From Lachnospiraceae bacterium (GTDB lineage: Bacteria; Bacillota; Clostridia; Lachnospirales; Lachnospiraceae), in contig JAHZHB010000061.1 in NCBI GenBank assembly GCA_019420465.1, forward strand, positions 1 to 10,747: a stretch of 10,747 nt of DNA. The letters are read 5' to 3'. The translations under genes and the position numbers were made by a program. Below, one piece after another: positions 1 to 6,321 of this stretch. Within the stretch, counting starts at the first letter, position 1. Each line of letters starts with the position of its first letter. The notes below the pieces were generated by a model, which saw nothing but the letters and a program-made list of their open reading frames with translations, was not told the origin of the DNA and searched no databases.

Positions 1-22
1 CTTTTTCAAAGTCTAAGGTCAT
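1..22 (-). CDS. Start of the gene after phoH, probably ybeY (partial)
   Basis: Only the first seven codons are inside the window; they read MTLDFEK. The ATG overlaps the phoH stop codon as ATGA, and an AAAGGG ribosome binding motif lies about six bases upstream inside the end of phoH, so a translation start here is well supported. Identity is inferred from gene order: in Firmicutes phoH is usually followed by ybeY (endoribonuclease for rRNA maturation), in some genomes with yqfF/pgpH between them. A short acidic opening suits YbeY better than PgpH, which usually begins with a basic segment before its first membrane helix. Seven residues cannot prove the family. Confidence 0.5.
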
Positions 23-1014
23 CTCTTGCCCTTTCTGCCATCCATTCTTTTCCTGGCTTTTTCGTTTTTCTTTTCGTAGGCATCGTAGGCCTGTACGATC
101 TTCTGTACCAGCGGATGCCGTACAACATCGGCACCGGTCAGCTCACAGAAAGCGATATCCTCGATCCCGCCAAGGACTTCTCTGGCCACTTCAAGACCGG
201 ATTTCTGGTCTGCCGGCAGATCTTTCTGAGTGGAATCGCCGGTAACGATCACCTTCGAATCAAAACCGATACGGGTCAGAAACATCTTCATCTGTGCCGG
301 TGTCGTATTCTGTGCCTCATCAAGGATGATAAAGGCATTGTCCAGTGTACGGCCGCGCATATACGCCAACGGTGCCACCTCGATCAGCCCTTTTTCCATG
401 TTGCGCTGGAAATTGTCCGGTCCCATGATCTGATACAGCGCATCGTAGAGAGGACGCAGGTACGGATCGATCTTGCTCTGCAGATCTCCCGGAAGAAATC
501 CGAGCTTTTCTCCGGCTTCGATCGCCGGACGTGTCAGGATGATCCGGCTTACCTCATCGTTTCTGAAAGCTGTGATTGCCATCGCCATTGCAAGATATGT
601 TTTACCGGTACCCGCAGGTCCTATGCCGAAAACAATCTTGTTTTTCTGGATTGCCTCCACATACTTTTTCTGACCGAAGGTCTTTGGCTTTACCGGCTTA
701 CCCTGGATCGTATGACAGATACAGGATTTGTCCATCTCCACATATTTTTCTGTCTTTTCCGGCTCAGAGAGGGATAAAAGATAATTGACATTCTGTTCGT
801 GAATGACATTTTTGCGGCGGGACAGCTCCAAAAGCTGGTTCAGGATCAGTACCGCCCGTTCCACATGGGACTGCTGACCGGTGATCTTTAGCTCACCGTC
901 CCTTTCCACGGTCTCCACCTGCAGTGTCTTTTCTATTTTTTTGAGATAAGCATCGTATTCACCAAAAACATTTTTGGCATGTTCAGCGGGTATCTCCATC
1001 AGTTGTTCGTACAT
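19..1014 (-). CDS. phoH: PhoH family ATPase (PhoH/YbeZ-like)
   Basis: A cytoplasmic P-loop ATPase of the PhoH/YbeZ family; its usual partner is YbeY, and a role in RNA metabolism or ribosome maturation is proposed for the family. Counting from the ATG at 1014, an N-terminal KH-like region covers roughly residues 1-70. The PhoH core has Walker A GPAGTGKT at about 132-139, the family segment LTRPAIEAGEKLGFLPGD at about 160-177, and Walker B with the DEAQN box at about 228-236. The length of 331 residues is normal, and the tail is very basic. A TTG three bases further upstream (1017) is also in frame, but the ATG is preferred; it overlaps the yqfD stop by one base (TGATG). The nearest Shine-Dalgarno-like motif (AAAGGA) is rather far upstream, which suggests translational coupling to yqfD. 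The 3' end overlaps the next gene as ATGA. Confidence 0.96.
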   Translation of the reverse strand: MYEQLMEIPAEHAKNVFGEYDAYLKKIEKTLQVETVERDGELKITGQQSHVERAVLILNQLLELSRRKNVIHEQNVNYLLSLSEPEKTEKYVEMDKSCICHTIQGKPVKPKTFGQKKYVEAIQKNKIVFGIGPAGTGKTYLAMAMAITAFRNDEVSRIILTRPAIEAGEKLGFLPGDLQSKIDPYLRPLYDALYQIMGPDNFQRNMEKGLIEVAPLAYMRGRTLDNAFIILDEAQNTTPAQMKMFLTRIGFDSKVIVTGDSTQKDLPADQKSGLEVAREVLGGIEDIAFCELTGADVVRHPLVQKIVQAYDAYEKKNEKARKRMDGRKGKR

Positions 1015-2228
1015 CAATCGTCTGTCGTCGTGTCCTTTCTCGTAGTTTTAGGCGTAGGCCCCTGTATGCCGGTATACTCTGCTGTTGTCAGACGGCCCGA
1101 GGCTGTCGCATGATCGTTGTATAGTGCTATTTTAACATTATTTGTCGTTATACGCATTACCTTTTTTGCTAATTGCACAAAAAATTCGGAAAAATGTTCC
1201 TGTAACAGTGCCGCTGCCTCATCCTGCGTATACATTTCCTCCCTGTACCGGCAGTCGCGGACGCTGTAGAAGGTAAATGAAAAAGGCAACGGACAGTTTT
1301 CGGACAAACGCAGGGGAAATACGGTTGCCATAATCTCTCCCCTGGCCGGCTGTTGCCAGAGACGCAGCTGGGTGTCTGTTACACCGGCCTGCAGTCCGCA
1401 GAATCTGCTCTCTGTATAGACTGGCTGCAAATGCGCATAATCTATCCGGTCATAGTAACTGTACGAGGTTTCGATCAGAATATCGGCATCCGCACCACAG
1501 TACGTGTAGCCTGTGATATTCTGGCCATCGTCATATAATGGAATCTCTCCACTGACCAGCAGATCTCCCGGATATACATACGCCCCTGCTTCCTTCATGG
1601 CAATACCGTTTCGTGTAACCATGGAAAGGATCTGGCCTTCCCTGTCTGCATACAGACTGCAGTCGTCAGAAGGTACAGTCGCTGTCACAGTTTCTTTTGC
1701 CTCTTCCACGCGGATATACAAAACGGTACCTTTTGTCTCGGCCGCCACCCAGACAAACGAAGGAAAGGCATCGCGAAGAGCATCTGCGATCTTTCTGGTG
1801 TCCGTTTCTTTCTTTTTCATACCGGCACAGACATGTTCCGCTGCAAGGAAACGAAGCATCGATTCGCTGGTGACCTTTATATTTCCGGTAAAACGTATTT
1901 CCCAGATATGTCCGGAAAGCGTCCACCAGAGGATACTGCATAAAAGGATACCGAAACAGAAGGCACTGCGTGCAGACAGCCGCCTGAGCACAAACGGGAA
2001 TCCGTACTTTTTCAGGATCACAAGATGTACACCACTTAAGTACCTGAGATGTCGGGCCCGGACATACTCGTCTGCCCGTATCTGAAACGTATAGGTATCC
2101 TGTTTTTTCTGTATATTCTGCAGACATATGGCATTTTTTCTGCAAAGCTGAAAAAAACGAAAAACACCCTCCCCGCAGATGCCGCATTCCAGAACAGCGA
2201 AACGGCGCAGCCAGTGTTTTTTTTTCAT
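1014..2228 (-). CDS. yqfD: Sporulation protein YqfD
   Basis: Membrane protein of the YqfD family. In Bacillus subtilis yqfC and yqfD belong to the sigma-E mother-cell regulon and are needed for efficient spore formation; the biochemical role is unclear. The product is 404 residues, close to the usual size. A cytoplasmic N-terminal domain of about 85 residues is followed by one membrane helix (about 87-106, rich in Phe, Leu, Ile and Trp). A POTRA/FtsQ-like segment then begins with the IRFTGNIKVT stretch (about 111-120), and a beta-rich extracytoplasmic region follows. The ATG overlaps the yqfC stop (ATGA), with GGAGG seven bases upstream (2236-2240). A run of nine A residues directly follows the start codon and encodes KKK. 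The yqfC-yqfD-phoH order is the conserved Firmicutes arrangement. Confidence 0.95.
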   Translation of the reverse strand: MKKKHWLRRFAVLECGICGEGVFRFFQLCRKNAICLQNIQKKQDTYTFQIRADEYVRARHLRYLSGVHLVILKKYGFPFVLRRLSARSAFCFGILLCSILWWTLSGHIWEIRFTGNIKVTSESMLRFLAAEHVCAGMKKKETDTRKIADALRDAFPSFVWVAAETKGTVLYIRVEEAKETVTATVPSDDCSLYADREGQILSMVTRNGIAMKEAGAYVYPGDLLVSGEIPLYDDGQNITGYTYCGADADILIETSYSYYDRIDYAHLQPVYTESRFCGLQAGVTDTQLRLWQQPARGEIMATVFPLRLSENCPLPFSFTFYSVRDCRYREEMYTQDEAAALLQEHFSEFFVQLAKKVMRITTNNVKIALYNDHATASGRLTTAEYTGIQGPTPKTTRKDTTTDD

Positions 2229-2515
2229 ACACGTTCCTCCCCGGGAAACTGCAGGGCAAGGATCTTGCCTGCAATGATGATCTCTGACGGAGAAAAGCAG
2301 GCGATCGAGAGTGTACTTCCACAGATCACCAGCAGTCCAAACGCTGTGGAAATCTGCATTCTGGTCGGTGAAAATGTCAGCAGACGCTGATAATTCTCTA
2401 TACAGATACGGCTGTTGCCGTGCATTGTGATCACCGGATGGCCTTTTCTGAAATAAGAAAAGGATGTCTCGTAAGCGGCCTTTTTCTTTCTGCGTTTTTC
2501 AGCCATACGATCCAT
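2225..2515 (-). CDS. yqfC: Sporulation protein YqfC (YabP/YqfC family)
   Basis: Small 96-residue protein of the YabP/YqfC family. In B. subtilis YqfC is a sigma-E-dependent sporulation protein encoded directly ahead of YqfD. The N-terminus is basic (EKRRKKK). The middle and end carry the family pattern of short beta strands: a HGN..I.IENY segment at about 32-42, then alternating hydrophobic strands ending in SPSEIIIAGKI at about 75-85. The ATG at 2515 is chosen because AGGA (2521-2524) lies five bases upstream; an in-frame ATG at 2506 would place that motif too far away. The stop overlaps the yqfD start. A sigma-E-like promoter lies immediately upstream, which fits the family's role. Confidence 0.93.
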   Translation of the reverse strand: MDRMAEKRRKKKAAYETSFSYFRKGHPVITMHGNSRICIENYQRLLTFSPTRMQISTAFGLLVICGSTLSIACFSPSEIIIAGKILALQFPGEERV

Positions 2516-2536
2516 CCCGATCCTTTTCTCATACCC

Positions 2537-2565
2537 AATATATGCGGGTATCAGAACTCATATAC
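2537..2565 (-). promoter_or_regulatory. Candidate sigma-E promoter of yqfC-yqfD
   Basis: Read on the minus strand, GTATATG (2565-2559) is followed after 14 bases by CATATATT (2544-2537). The B. subtilis sigma-E consensus is roughly KMATATT, 14-15 bases, CATACAHT; I count five of seven and seven of eight matching positions at the right spacing. A transcript would begin near 2530, leaving a leader of about 15 bases that just includes the AGGA ribosome binding site of yqfC. The element overlaps the last codons of the preceding DUF2284 gene. That yqfC is in the sigma-E regulon is established for Bacillus; its use here is inferred. Confidence 0.5.
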
Positions 2566-3096
2566 ATTTTTCAGAAATATCATGGTAAACCACAGTACCG
2601 TATTGTCACCCAGATAAAAATCCATACTGCACTTTTCGATGGCATTCATCACAACGATGCCATGACTCTCTATGCAGGGCAGCACCGCCTCCGGATGGCG
2701 GCAGGCTTTCGGATAGGCACATTTGTCACAGATAGAACAGGAATCTGAACTGAGTGCATAGCAGACCACATCATGTTCCTTCAGATAGCGCAGGATCTGA
2801 CGGGTGATCAGCTCATGCTCCTCTTTGCTTTCCAGAAGCCTGTCCATATTGGAATAATCCTCCACCTCTGCCACTGTGGAAAACAAAAGCGCTTTGGGAT
2901 ACTTTTTACAGATAGTTTCACAGCTTTTGACACTGCCGACTGCAGGCGGACAGGACCAGGAATGGCCATAGCGCTTGCATTCCTTTTTGCAGATCGTACG
3001 TACACGCTCGGAAAATTCCACATCCGCAGAATCCATAAAGGCATACTGGTAGATCGGATATCCGGCTATGTACTCTTCTATTTCATCGTAAATCAT
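2551..3096 (-). CDS. DUF2284 cysteine-rich, predicted metal-binding protein
   Basis: A soluble 181-residue protein of the DUF2284 family, annotated only as predicted metal-binding. It has twelve cysteines. The N-terminal set is C36, C40 and C49, the last in the family signature W-x-CPP (about 47-51), followed by C59 and C63. The C-terminal set is C120-x2-C123-x2-C126-x5-C132 with YPKAC following, which resembles a ferredoxin-type [4Fe-4S] ligand pattern. C112, C141 and C156 are further cysteines. No signal peptide or membrane helix is visible. GGAGG lies ten bases before the ATG. The gene follows the small FakA-like gene by 28 bases and precedes yqfC by 35 bases. Iron-sulfur binding and a redox or metal-handling role are inference; the actual reaction is unknown. 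Confidence 0.85.
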   Translation of the reverse strand: MIYDEIEEYIAGYPIYQYAFMDSADVEFSERVRTICKKECKRYGHSWSCPPAVGSVKSCETICKKYPKALLFSTVAEVEDYSNMDRLLESKEEHELITRQILRYLKEHDVVCYALSSDSCSICDKCAYPKACRHPEAVLPCIESHGIVVMNAIEKCSMDFYLGDNTVLWFTMIFLKNVYEF

Positions 3097-3124
3097 GCTG
3101 TGCCTACCTCCTGTAGCTTACCGA

Positions 3125-3376
3125 TCAGCCCTGCAGACCTCTCGACTGTCTGTCCATATCCTCGATCACGATATCGTAGATCTCGCCAAGACCTGCGGCA
3201 TACTCCAGAAGCTGCCACGGCTCATTGGTATGGAAATGGATCTTGATCAGATCCTCGTCTCCGACTGCCAGAAGACAGTCCCCTTTGAAATGTTCTGTAA
3301 TGTAATCGTTGATCTCGTCCTCATCAAGGTTTTCACCTTCGATCAGGAGCTGTGTGTCATACTTGAATTCGAGCAT
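3125..3376 (-). CDS. Small free-standing FakA/DAK2-like domain protein
   Basis: An 83-residue soluble protein resembling one internal module of FakA/YloV (fatty acid kinase, ATP-binding DAK2 subunit): the region after the kinase domain in which an acidic strand pair is followed by G-D-x-D-L-x-K-[IV]-H-x-H-T-N. Here that motif is GDEDLIKIHFHTNEPW at about 39-54, then a LGEIYDI segment at about 65-71. Similar small proteins are commonly annotated 'kinase to dihydroxyacetone kinase'. It lacks the ATP-binding DAK2 helices, so it should not be a kinase alone. GGAGG lies about seven to eight bases before the ATG, and the reading frame is intact with a proper stop, so it looks like a real gene rather than debris. 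It sits 14 bases after rlmH. Function is unknown; a partner or regulator of a lipid or acyl-phosphate system is only a guess. Confidence 0.8.
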   Translation of the reverse strand: MLEFKYDTQLLIEGENLDEDEINDYITEHFKGDCLLAVGDEDLIKIHFHTNEPWQLLEYAAGLGEIYDIVIEDMDRQSRGLQG

Positions 3377-3390
3377 GTGTCTCCTCCGTG

Positions 3391-3870
3391 TTATTTATGA
3401 TAGGGTTCGTGGTTCATAATGCGATAGCTCCGGTAAATCTGTTCAAGAAGGATCATCCGCATCAGCTGATGGGGAAATGTCAGCTTTGAGAAGCTGAGTG
3501 CATAGTCTCCCCTCTGTAAAACAGCCTCAGAAAGCCCCAGAGAGCCGCCGATCACAAAGACCAGATGACTTTTTCCCTGCACACCCCAGCTTTCTATCTG
3601 CCGGGACAGTGCGACAGAGTCGAGCATCTGCCCGTCTATCGCCATCGTTATGACAAAATCATCCGGCCGTATATGCTTTAAGAGCCGTTCCCCTTCGATA
3701 TCCCGGATCCGGGCTTCCTGTGCCGGGGAAGCCCCGTCCGGTGTCTTTTCGTCCGGTACCTCAGGAATATCCAGTTTTATATATCTGCCCAGACGTTTGG
3801 CATATTCGGCTATACCCATCTGCAGATATTTTTCTTTGATCTTTCCCACACAGAGAATCGTTATTCTCAT
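3391..3870 (-). CDS. rlmH: 23S rRNA pseudouridine-1915 N3-methyltransferase RlmH
   Basis: RlmH is a SPOUT-family methyltransferase that uses S-adenosylmethionine to methylate pseudouridine 1915 (E. coli numbering) in helix 69 of 23S rRNA, acting on assembled 70S ribosomes. The product is 159 residues, the canonical length. It begins MRITILCVGKIKEKYL. The knot region has FVIGGSLGLSEAV at about 105-117. The signature C-terminus includes LSFSKLTFPHQLMR at about 125-138 and ends NHEPYHK, where many homologues have GEPYHK. The ATG at 3870 has a modest GAGGG about four bases upstream; an upstream ATG in the leader is closed at once by a TGA. The gene lies 37 bases after the oxidoreductase subunit gene. 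Confidence 0.97.
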   Translation of the reverse strand: MRITILCVGKIKEKYLQMGIAEYAKRLGRYIKLDIPEVPDEKTPDGASPAQEARIRDIEGERLLKHIRPDDFVITMAIDGQMLDSVALSRQIESWGVQGKSHLVFVIGGSLGLSEAVLQRGDYALSFSKLTFPHQLMRMILLEQIYRSYRIMNHEPYHK

Positions 3871-3907
3871 GATACCCTCATTTCATCGCCGGTCCTGTGC
3901 CGGTTGT

Positions 3908-5296
3908 TTATTTGTTGGAAAGGTATTCGTGAATACCTTTGGCAGCAGCTTTACCTGCACCCATAGCCAGGATAACGGTAGCGGCACCTGTTACGGCATC
4001 ACCGCCGGCATATACGCCATCCTTGGTTGTCTTACCTGTTTCTTCATCCGCAATGATACATTTTCTCTTGTTAACATCCAGTCCGTATGTCGTGGAAGAG
4101 ATCAGCGGATTCGGGCTTGTTCCCAGAGACATGATAACGGTATCAACGTCAATATCAAATACGGAACCCGGTACCTCGATCGGACGTCTTCTTCCGGAAG
4201 CATCCGGCTCACCCAGCTCCATGCGGATGCAGCGGATACCTTTGACCCAGCCGTTCTCATCTACGAGGATTTCCTTCGGATTGGTCAGAAGTTCGAAATT
4301 GATACCCTCTTCCTTGGCATGATGTACTTCTTCCTTACGTGCCGGAAGCTCCGCTTCACTACGTCTGTAGATGATATGTACATCTGCACCAAGACGAAGT
4401 GCCGTACGTGCAGCATCCATAGCTACGTTACCGCCGCCGACAACGGCAACCTTTTTGCCTTTGCGGATCGGTGTGTCATAATCGTCGAGATAAGCCTTCA
4501 TCAGGTTGTTTCTGGTCAGGAATTCGTTGGCAGACATAACGCCGTTGGCTGTCTCACCCGGAATACCCATAAACATCGGCAGACCGGCTCCGGAGCCGAT
4601 AAATACAGCATCGTAGCCTTCATCCTGCAGAAGCTCATCTACCGTGATGGATTTTCCGATGATTACGTTTGTCTCGATCTCAACACCCAGAGCTTTGACA
4701 TTTTCAACCTCAGCATCTACAACCTTGCTCTTTGGCAGACGGAATTCCGGAATACCATAAGCCAGTACACCGCCGGCTTTGTGCAGAGCTTCGAAGATCT
4801 TGACTTCGTAGCCAAGCTTTGCCAGATCACCTGCACAGGTAAGTCCTGCAGGGCCGGCACCGATCACAGCGACCTTCTTGCCGTTTTTCTCTTTGGCTGT
4901 CTCAGGTTTGATACCGTTTTCCTTGGCCCAGTCGGCTACAAAACGCTCCAGTTTACCGATAGATACCGGCTCACCCTTGATACCACGGATACATTTGCCC
5001 TCACACTGGCTCTCCTGCGGGCATACACGACCGCAGACTGCCGGCAGTGCGCTGGACTGTCCGATCACCTGGTAAGCCTTTTCAAACTCGCCCTCTTTGA
5101 CTGCAGCAATGAAATCCGGGATATTAATGGATACCGGACATCCCTGTACACATTTTGCATTTTTGCAGTGCAGGCAGCGTGTTGCCTCATCCATAGCTTC
5201 TTCTTTATTGTATCCCAGACAAACTTCTTCAAAATTGTGGGCTCTGACTGCCGGATCCTGTTCTCTGACCGGTACTCTCTTTAATGCATCTGCCAT
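3908..5296 (-). CDS. nfnB: NADPH-binding subunit of NfnAB-type oxidoreductase (GltA-like, 'NADPH-dependent glutamate synthase')
   Basis: Flavin and iron-sulfur subunit homologous to the small subunit of glutamate synthase and to NfnB. With NfnA it would form the NADH-dependent reduced ferredoxin:NADP+ oxidoreductase, which bifurcates electrons between NADPH, NAD+ and ferredoxin in anaerobes. The 462-residue protein has an N-terminal two-cluster domain with C41, C44, C49, C53, C88, C92, C98 and C102. An FAD-binding Rossmann motif VAVIGAGPAG follows at about 142-151, a second nucleotide fold VAVVGGGNVAMD at about 283-294 for NADPH, and the closing FAD contact GVYAGGDAVTGAATVILAMGAG at about 427-448. 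The ATG overlaps the nfnA stop (TAATG) and has GGAGGTGA upstream. Such genes are often called gltA, but no large glutamate synthase subunit is nearby and the partner here is NfnA-like, so a glutamate synthase role is less likely. Confidence 0.93.
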   Translation of the reverse strand: MADALKRVPVREQDPAVRAHNFEEVCLGYNKEEAMDEATRCLHCKNAKCVQGCPVSINIPDFIAAVKEGEFEKAYQVIGQSSALPAVCGRVCPQESQCEGKCIRGIKGEPVSIGKLERFVADWAKENGIKPETAKEKNGKKVAVIGAGPAGLTCAGDLAKLGYEVKIFEALHKAGGVLAYGIPEFRLPKSKVVDAEVENVKALGVEIETNVIIGKSITVDELLQDEGYDAVFIGSGAGLPMFMGIPGETANGVMSANEFLTRNNLMKAYLDDYDTPIRKGKKVAVVGGGNVAMDAARTALRLGADVHIIYRRSEAELPARKEEVHHAKEEGINFELLTNPKEILVDENGWVKGIRCIRMELGEPDASGRRRPIEVPGSVFDIDVDTVIMSLGTSPNPLISSTTYGLDVNKRKCIIADEETGKTTKDGVYAGGDAVTGAATVILAMGAGKAAAKGIHEYLSNK

Positions 5297-6180
5297 TATC
5301 TGTCACCTCCGCAATTGCCGCATCCGCCGTGATGTGTATCGCCTTCGATCGCTTTTAATTTGGCACGGCCTTCTTCTGTTTTATACATGGTCTGTCTCTG
5401 CATAGCCTGGTCGAAATCGATCAGATGACCGTCAAACTCCGGTCCGTCTACACAGGCAAATTTCACTTCGTCACCAACCATGACACGACAGGCACCACAC
5501 ATACCTGTACCATCTACCATGATCGGGTTCATGCTGACAACTGTCGGGATGCCCAGCTCTTTTGTCAGCTTACAGACAAATTTCATCATGATCATCGGGC
5601 CGATCGCTACACAGTGATCGTAATGTTTACCCTCTTTTACAAGGTCCTCCAGACATTTGGTTACCATACCGGTACGTCCGTAGGAACCGTCATCTGTTGT
5701 TACATACAGATTACATACATCTTTAAACTCGTCCTCAAGAATAACCAGATCCTTTGTCTTGGCTCCGATGATCGCATCGGCTGTGATGCCATGCTCATGC
5801 AGCCATTTTACCTGGGGATATACCGGTGCGGTGCCGACACCACCGGCAATAAACAGGATGTTTTTCTTTTTAAGCTCTTCGATCGGCTCGTCGATCAGAT
5901 CGGACGGTCTTCCCAGCGGTCCGACGAAATCTTCGAAAGCATCTCCTGCCTTTAATTCACTCATTTTCATTGTGGAGTAGCCGATCGGCATGAAAACAAT
6001 GCGGACAGTACCGGCTTCGCGGTCATAATCACAGATTGTCAGCGGGATACGCTCTCCTGTTTCGTCTGTCTTTGCGATGATAAACTGTCCGGGCTCGCAG
6101 TGTTTGGCAACACGCGGGGCTTCCACAATCATGGAATAGATGTTTTCCGCAAGTTTTTCTGCTTTTAAAATCTTGTACAT
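5296..6180 (-). CDS. nfnA: NfnA/SudB-like ferredoxin-NADP+ reductase subunit
   Basis: FAD and [2Fe-2S] subunit of the NfnAB family, also annotated sulfide dehydrogenase beta subunit or 'sulfide/dihydroorotate dehydrogenase-like FAD/NAD-binding protein'; NfnA carries the NAD(H) site. In 294 residues it shows a ferredoxin-reductase FAD motif ERIPLTI (about 43-49), a pyridine nucleotide loop IAGGVGTAPVYP (111-122), and a cluster-binding set D223, C228, C231 and C243. That Asp plus three Cys pattern is the one I recall for Thermotoga NfnA. The tail has two extra cysteines (GGCGNCGG, C287 and C290), and its last codons also form the Shine-Dalgarno sequence of the next gene. An in-frame ATG at 6219 exists, but the ATG at 6180 has AGGAGG five bases upstream and begins MYKI as homologues do, so it is chosen. 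Confidence 0.93.
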   Translation of the reverse strand: MYKILKAEKLAENIYSMIVEAPRVAKHCEPGQFIIAKTDETGERIPLTICDYDREAGTVRIVFMPIGYSTMKMSELKAGDAFEDFVGPLGRPSDLIDEPIEELKKKNILFIAGGVGTAPVYPQVKWLHEHGITADAIIGAKTKDLVILEDEFKDVCNLYVTTDDGSYGRTGMVTKCLEDLVKEGKHYDHCVAIGPMIMMKFVCKLTKELGIPTVVSMNPIMVDGTGMCGACRVMVGDEVKFACVDGPEFDGHLIDFDQAMQRQTMYKTEEGRAKLKAIEGDTHHGGCGNCGGDR

Positions 6181-6185
6181 AACTT

Positions 6186-6191
6186 CCTCCT
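6186..6191 (-). promoter_or_regulatory. Ribosome binding site fixing the nfnA start
   Basis: AGGAGG on the minus strand, five bases before the ATG at 6180. It decides against the longer in-frame start at 6219, which has no comparable motif and lies in the promoter region. Confidence 0.85.
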
Positions 6192-6204
6192 GTTTTGTGT
6201 TTTG

Positions 6205-6220
6205 TATGTTAATTAACATA
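6205..6220. promoter_or_regulatory. Perfect 16-base palindrome, candidate operator of nfnAB
   Basis: TATGTTAATTAACATA is identical to its own reverse complement. It overlaps the last three bases of the candidate -10 box and the expected transcription start of nfnA, where a repressor would block initiation. Its TGTTAA/TTAACA half-sites resemble those of the redox repressor Rex in Clostridia, but the usual four-base spacer between the halves is missing, so assignment to Rex is weak. Which protein binds, if any, is unknown. Confidence 0.4.
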
Positions 6221-6226
6221 ATAGCA
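6218..6226 (-). promoter_or_regulatory. Candidate extended -10 promoter of nfnAB
   Basis: TGCTATTAT on the minus strand is a TG-n extended -10 element with five of six matches to TATAAT. It lies 38 bases before the nfnA ATG in the only long, AT-rich gap of the window. No good -35 hexamer is seen 16-18 bases further upstream, which an extended -10 can tolerate. Transcription would start near 6211. Confidence 0.4.
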
Positions 6227-6292
6227 GATCATATTACCGAAATGCCATATAAACATGTATATTTTCTGAAAATTGTGAAACTTTTATCGAAT

Positions 6293-6311
6293 CGTACAAA
6301 AGAATTGTACG
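6293..6311 (-). other. Short hairpin after the TPR gene; weak terminator or operator
   Basis: CGTACAA, a five-base loop, then TTGTACG form a perfect seven-pair stem eleven bases after the stop codon of the zinc ribbon/TPR gene. No T-run follows it on either strand, so it does not look like an ordinary intrinsic terminator. It may mark the end of the upstream transcript, or be a second protein-binding site upstream of nfnAB. Confidence 0.3.
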
Positions 6312-6321
6312 CTCCGTCCAA

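Noticed and set aside
1666..2322. Minus-strand open frame overlapping yqfC and yqfD in another frame, considered as a yqfC/yqfD frameshift product
   Set aside because: yqfC and yqfD are both intact and separated by a normal ATGA overlap with a good ribosome binding site. The extra frame shows no family pattern.
3125..3376. The small FakA-like frame as a pseudogene remnant of a full FakA gene
   Set aside because: It has its own start, strong ribosome binding site and stop; neighbouring sequence on both sides belongs to other intact genes, with no leftover kinase domain.
3871..3907. Repeated ACCGGC/CCGG elements between nfnB and rlmH as a terminator
   Set aside because: The stem would be only four pairs and no T-run follows, so read-through into rlmH is more likely.
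3650..5284. Very long plus-strand open frame (544 codons) antisense to nfnB and rlmH
   Set aside because: It lies across two clearly recognised minus-strand genes, gives a cysteine-rich product with no familiar domain, and has no matching gene context. It looks like a by-product of the codon use of the opposite genes.
5181..6219. Longer NfnA start at the ATG at 6219
   Set aside because: It would add 13 residues without family support and lies within the candidate promoter. The ATG at 6180 has an ideal AGGAGG five bases upstream.
6205..6220. Calling the palindrome a definite Rex operator
   Set aside because: The half-sites look similar, but the standard four-base spacer between them is missing, so only a general operator candidate is reported.
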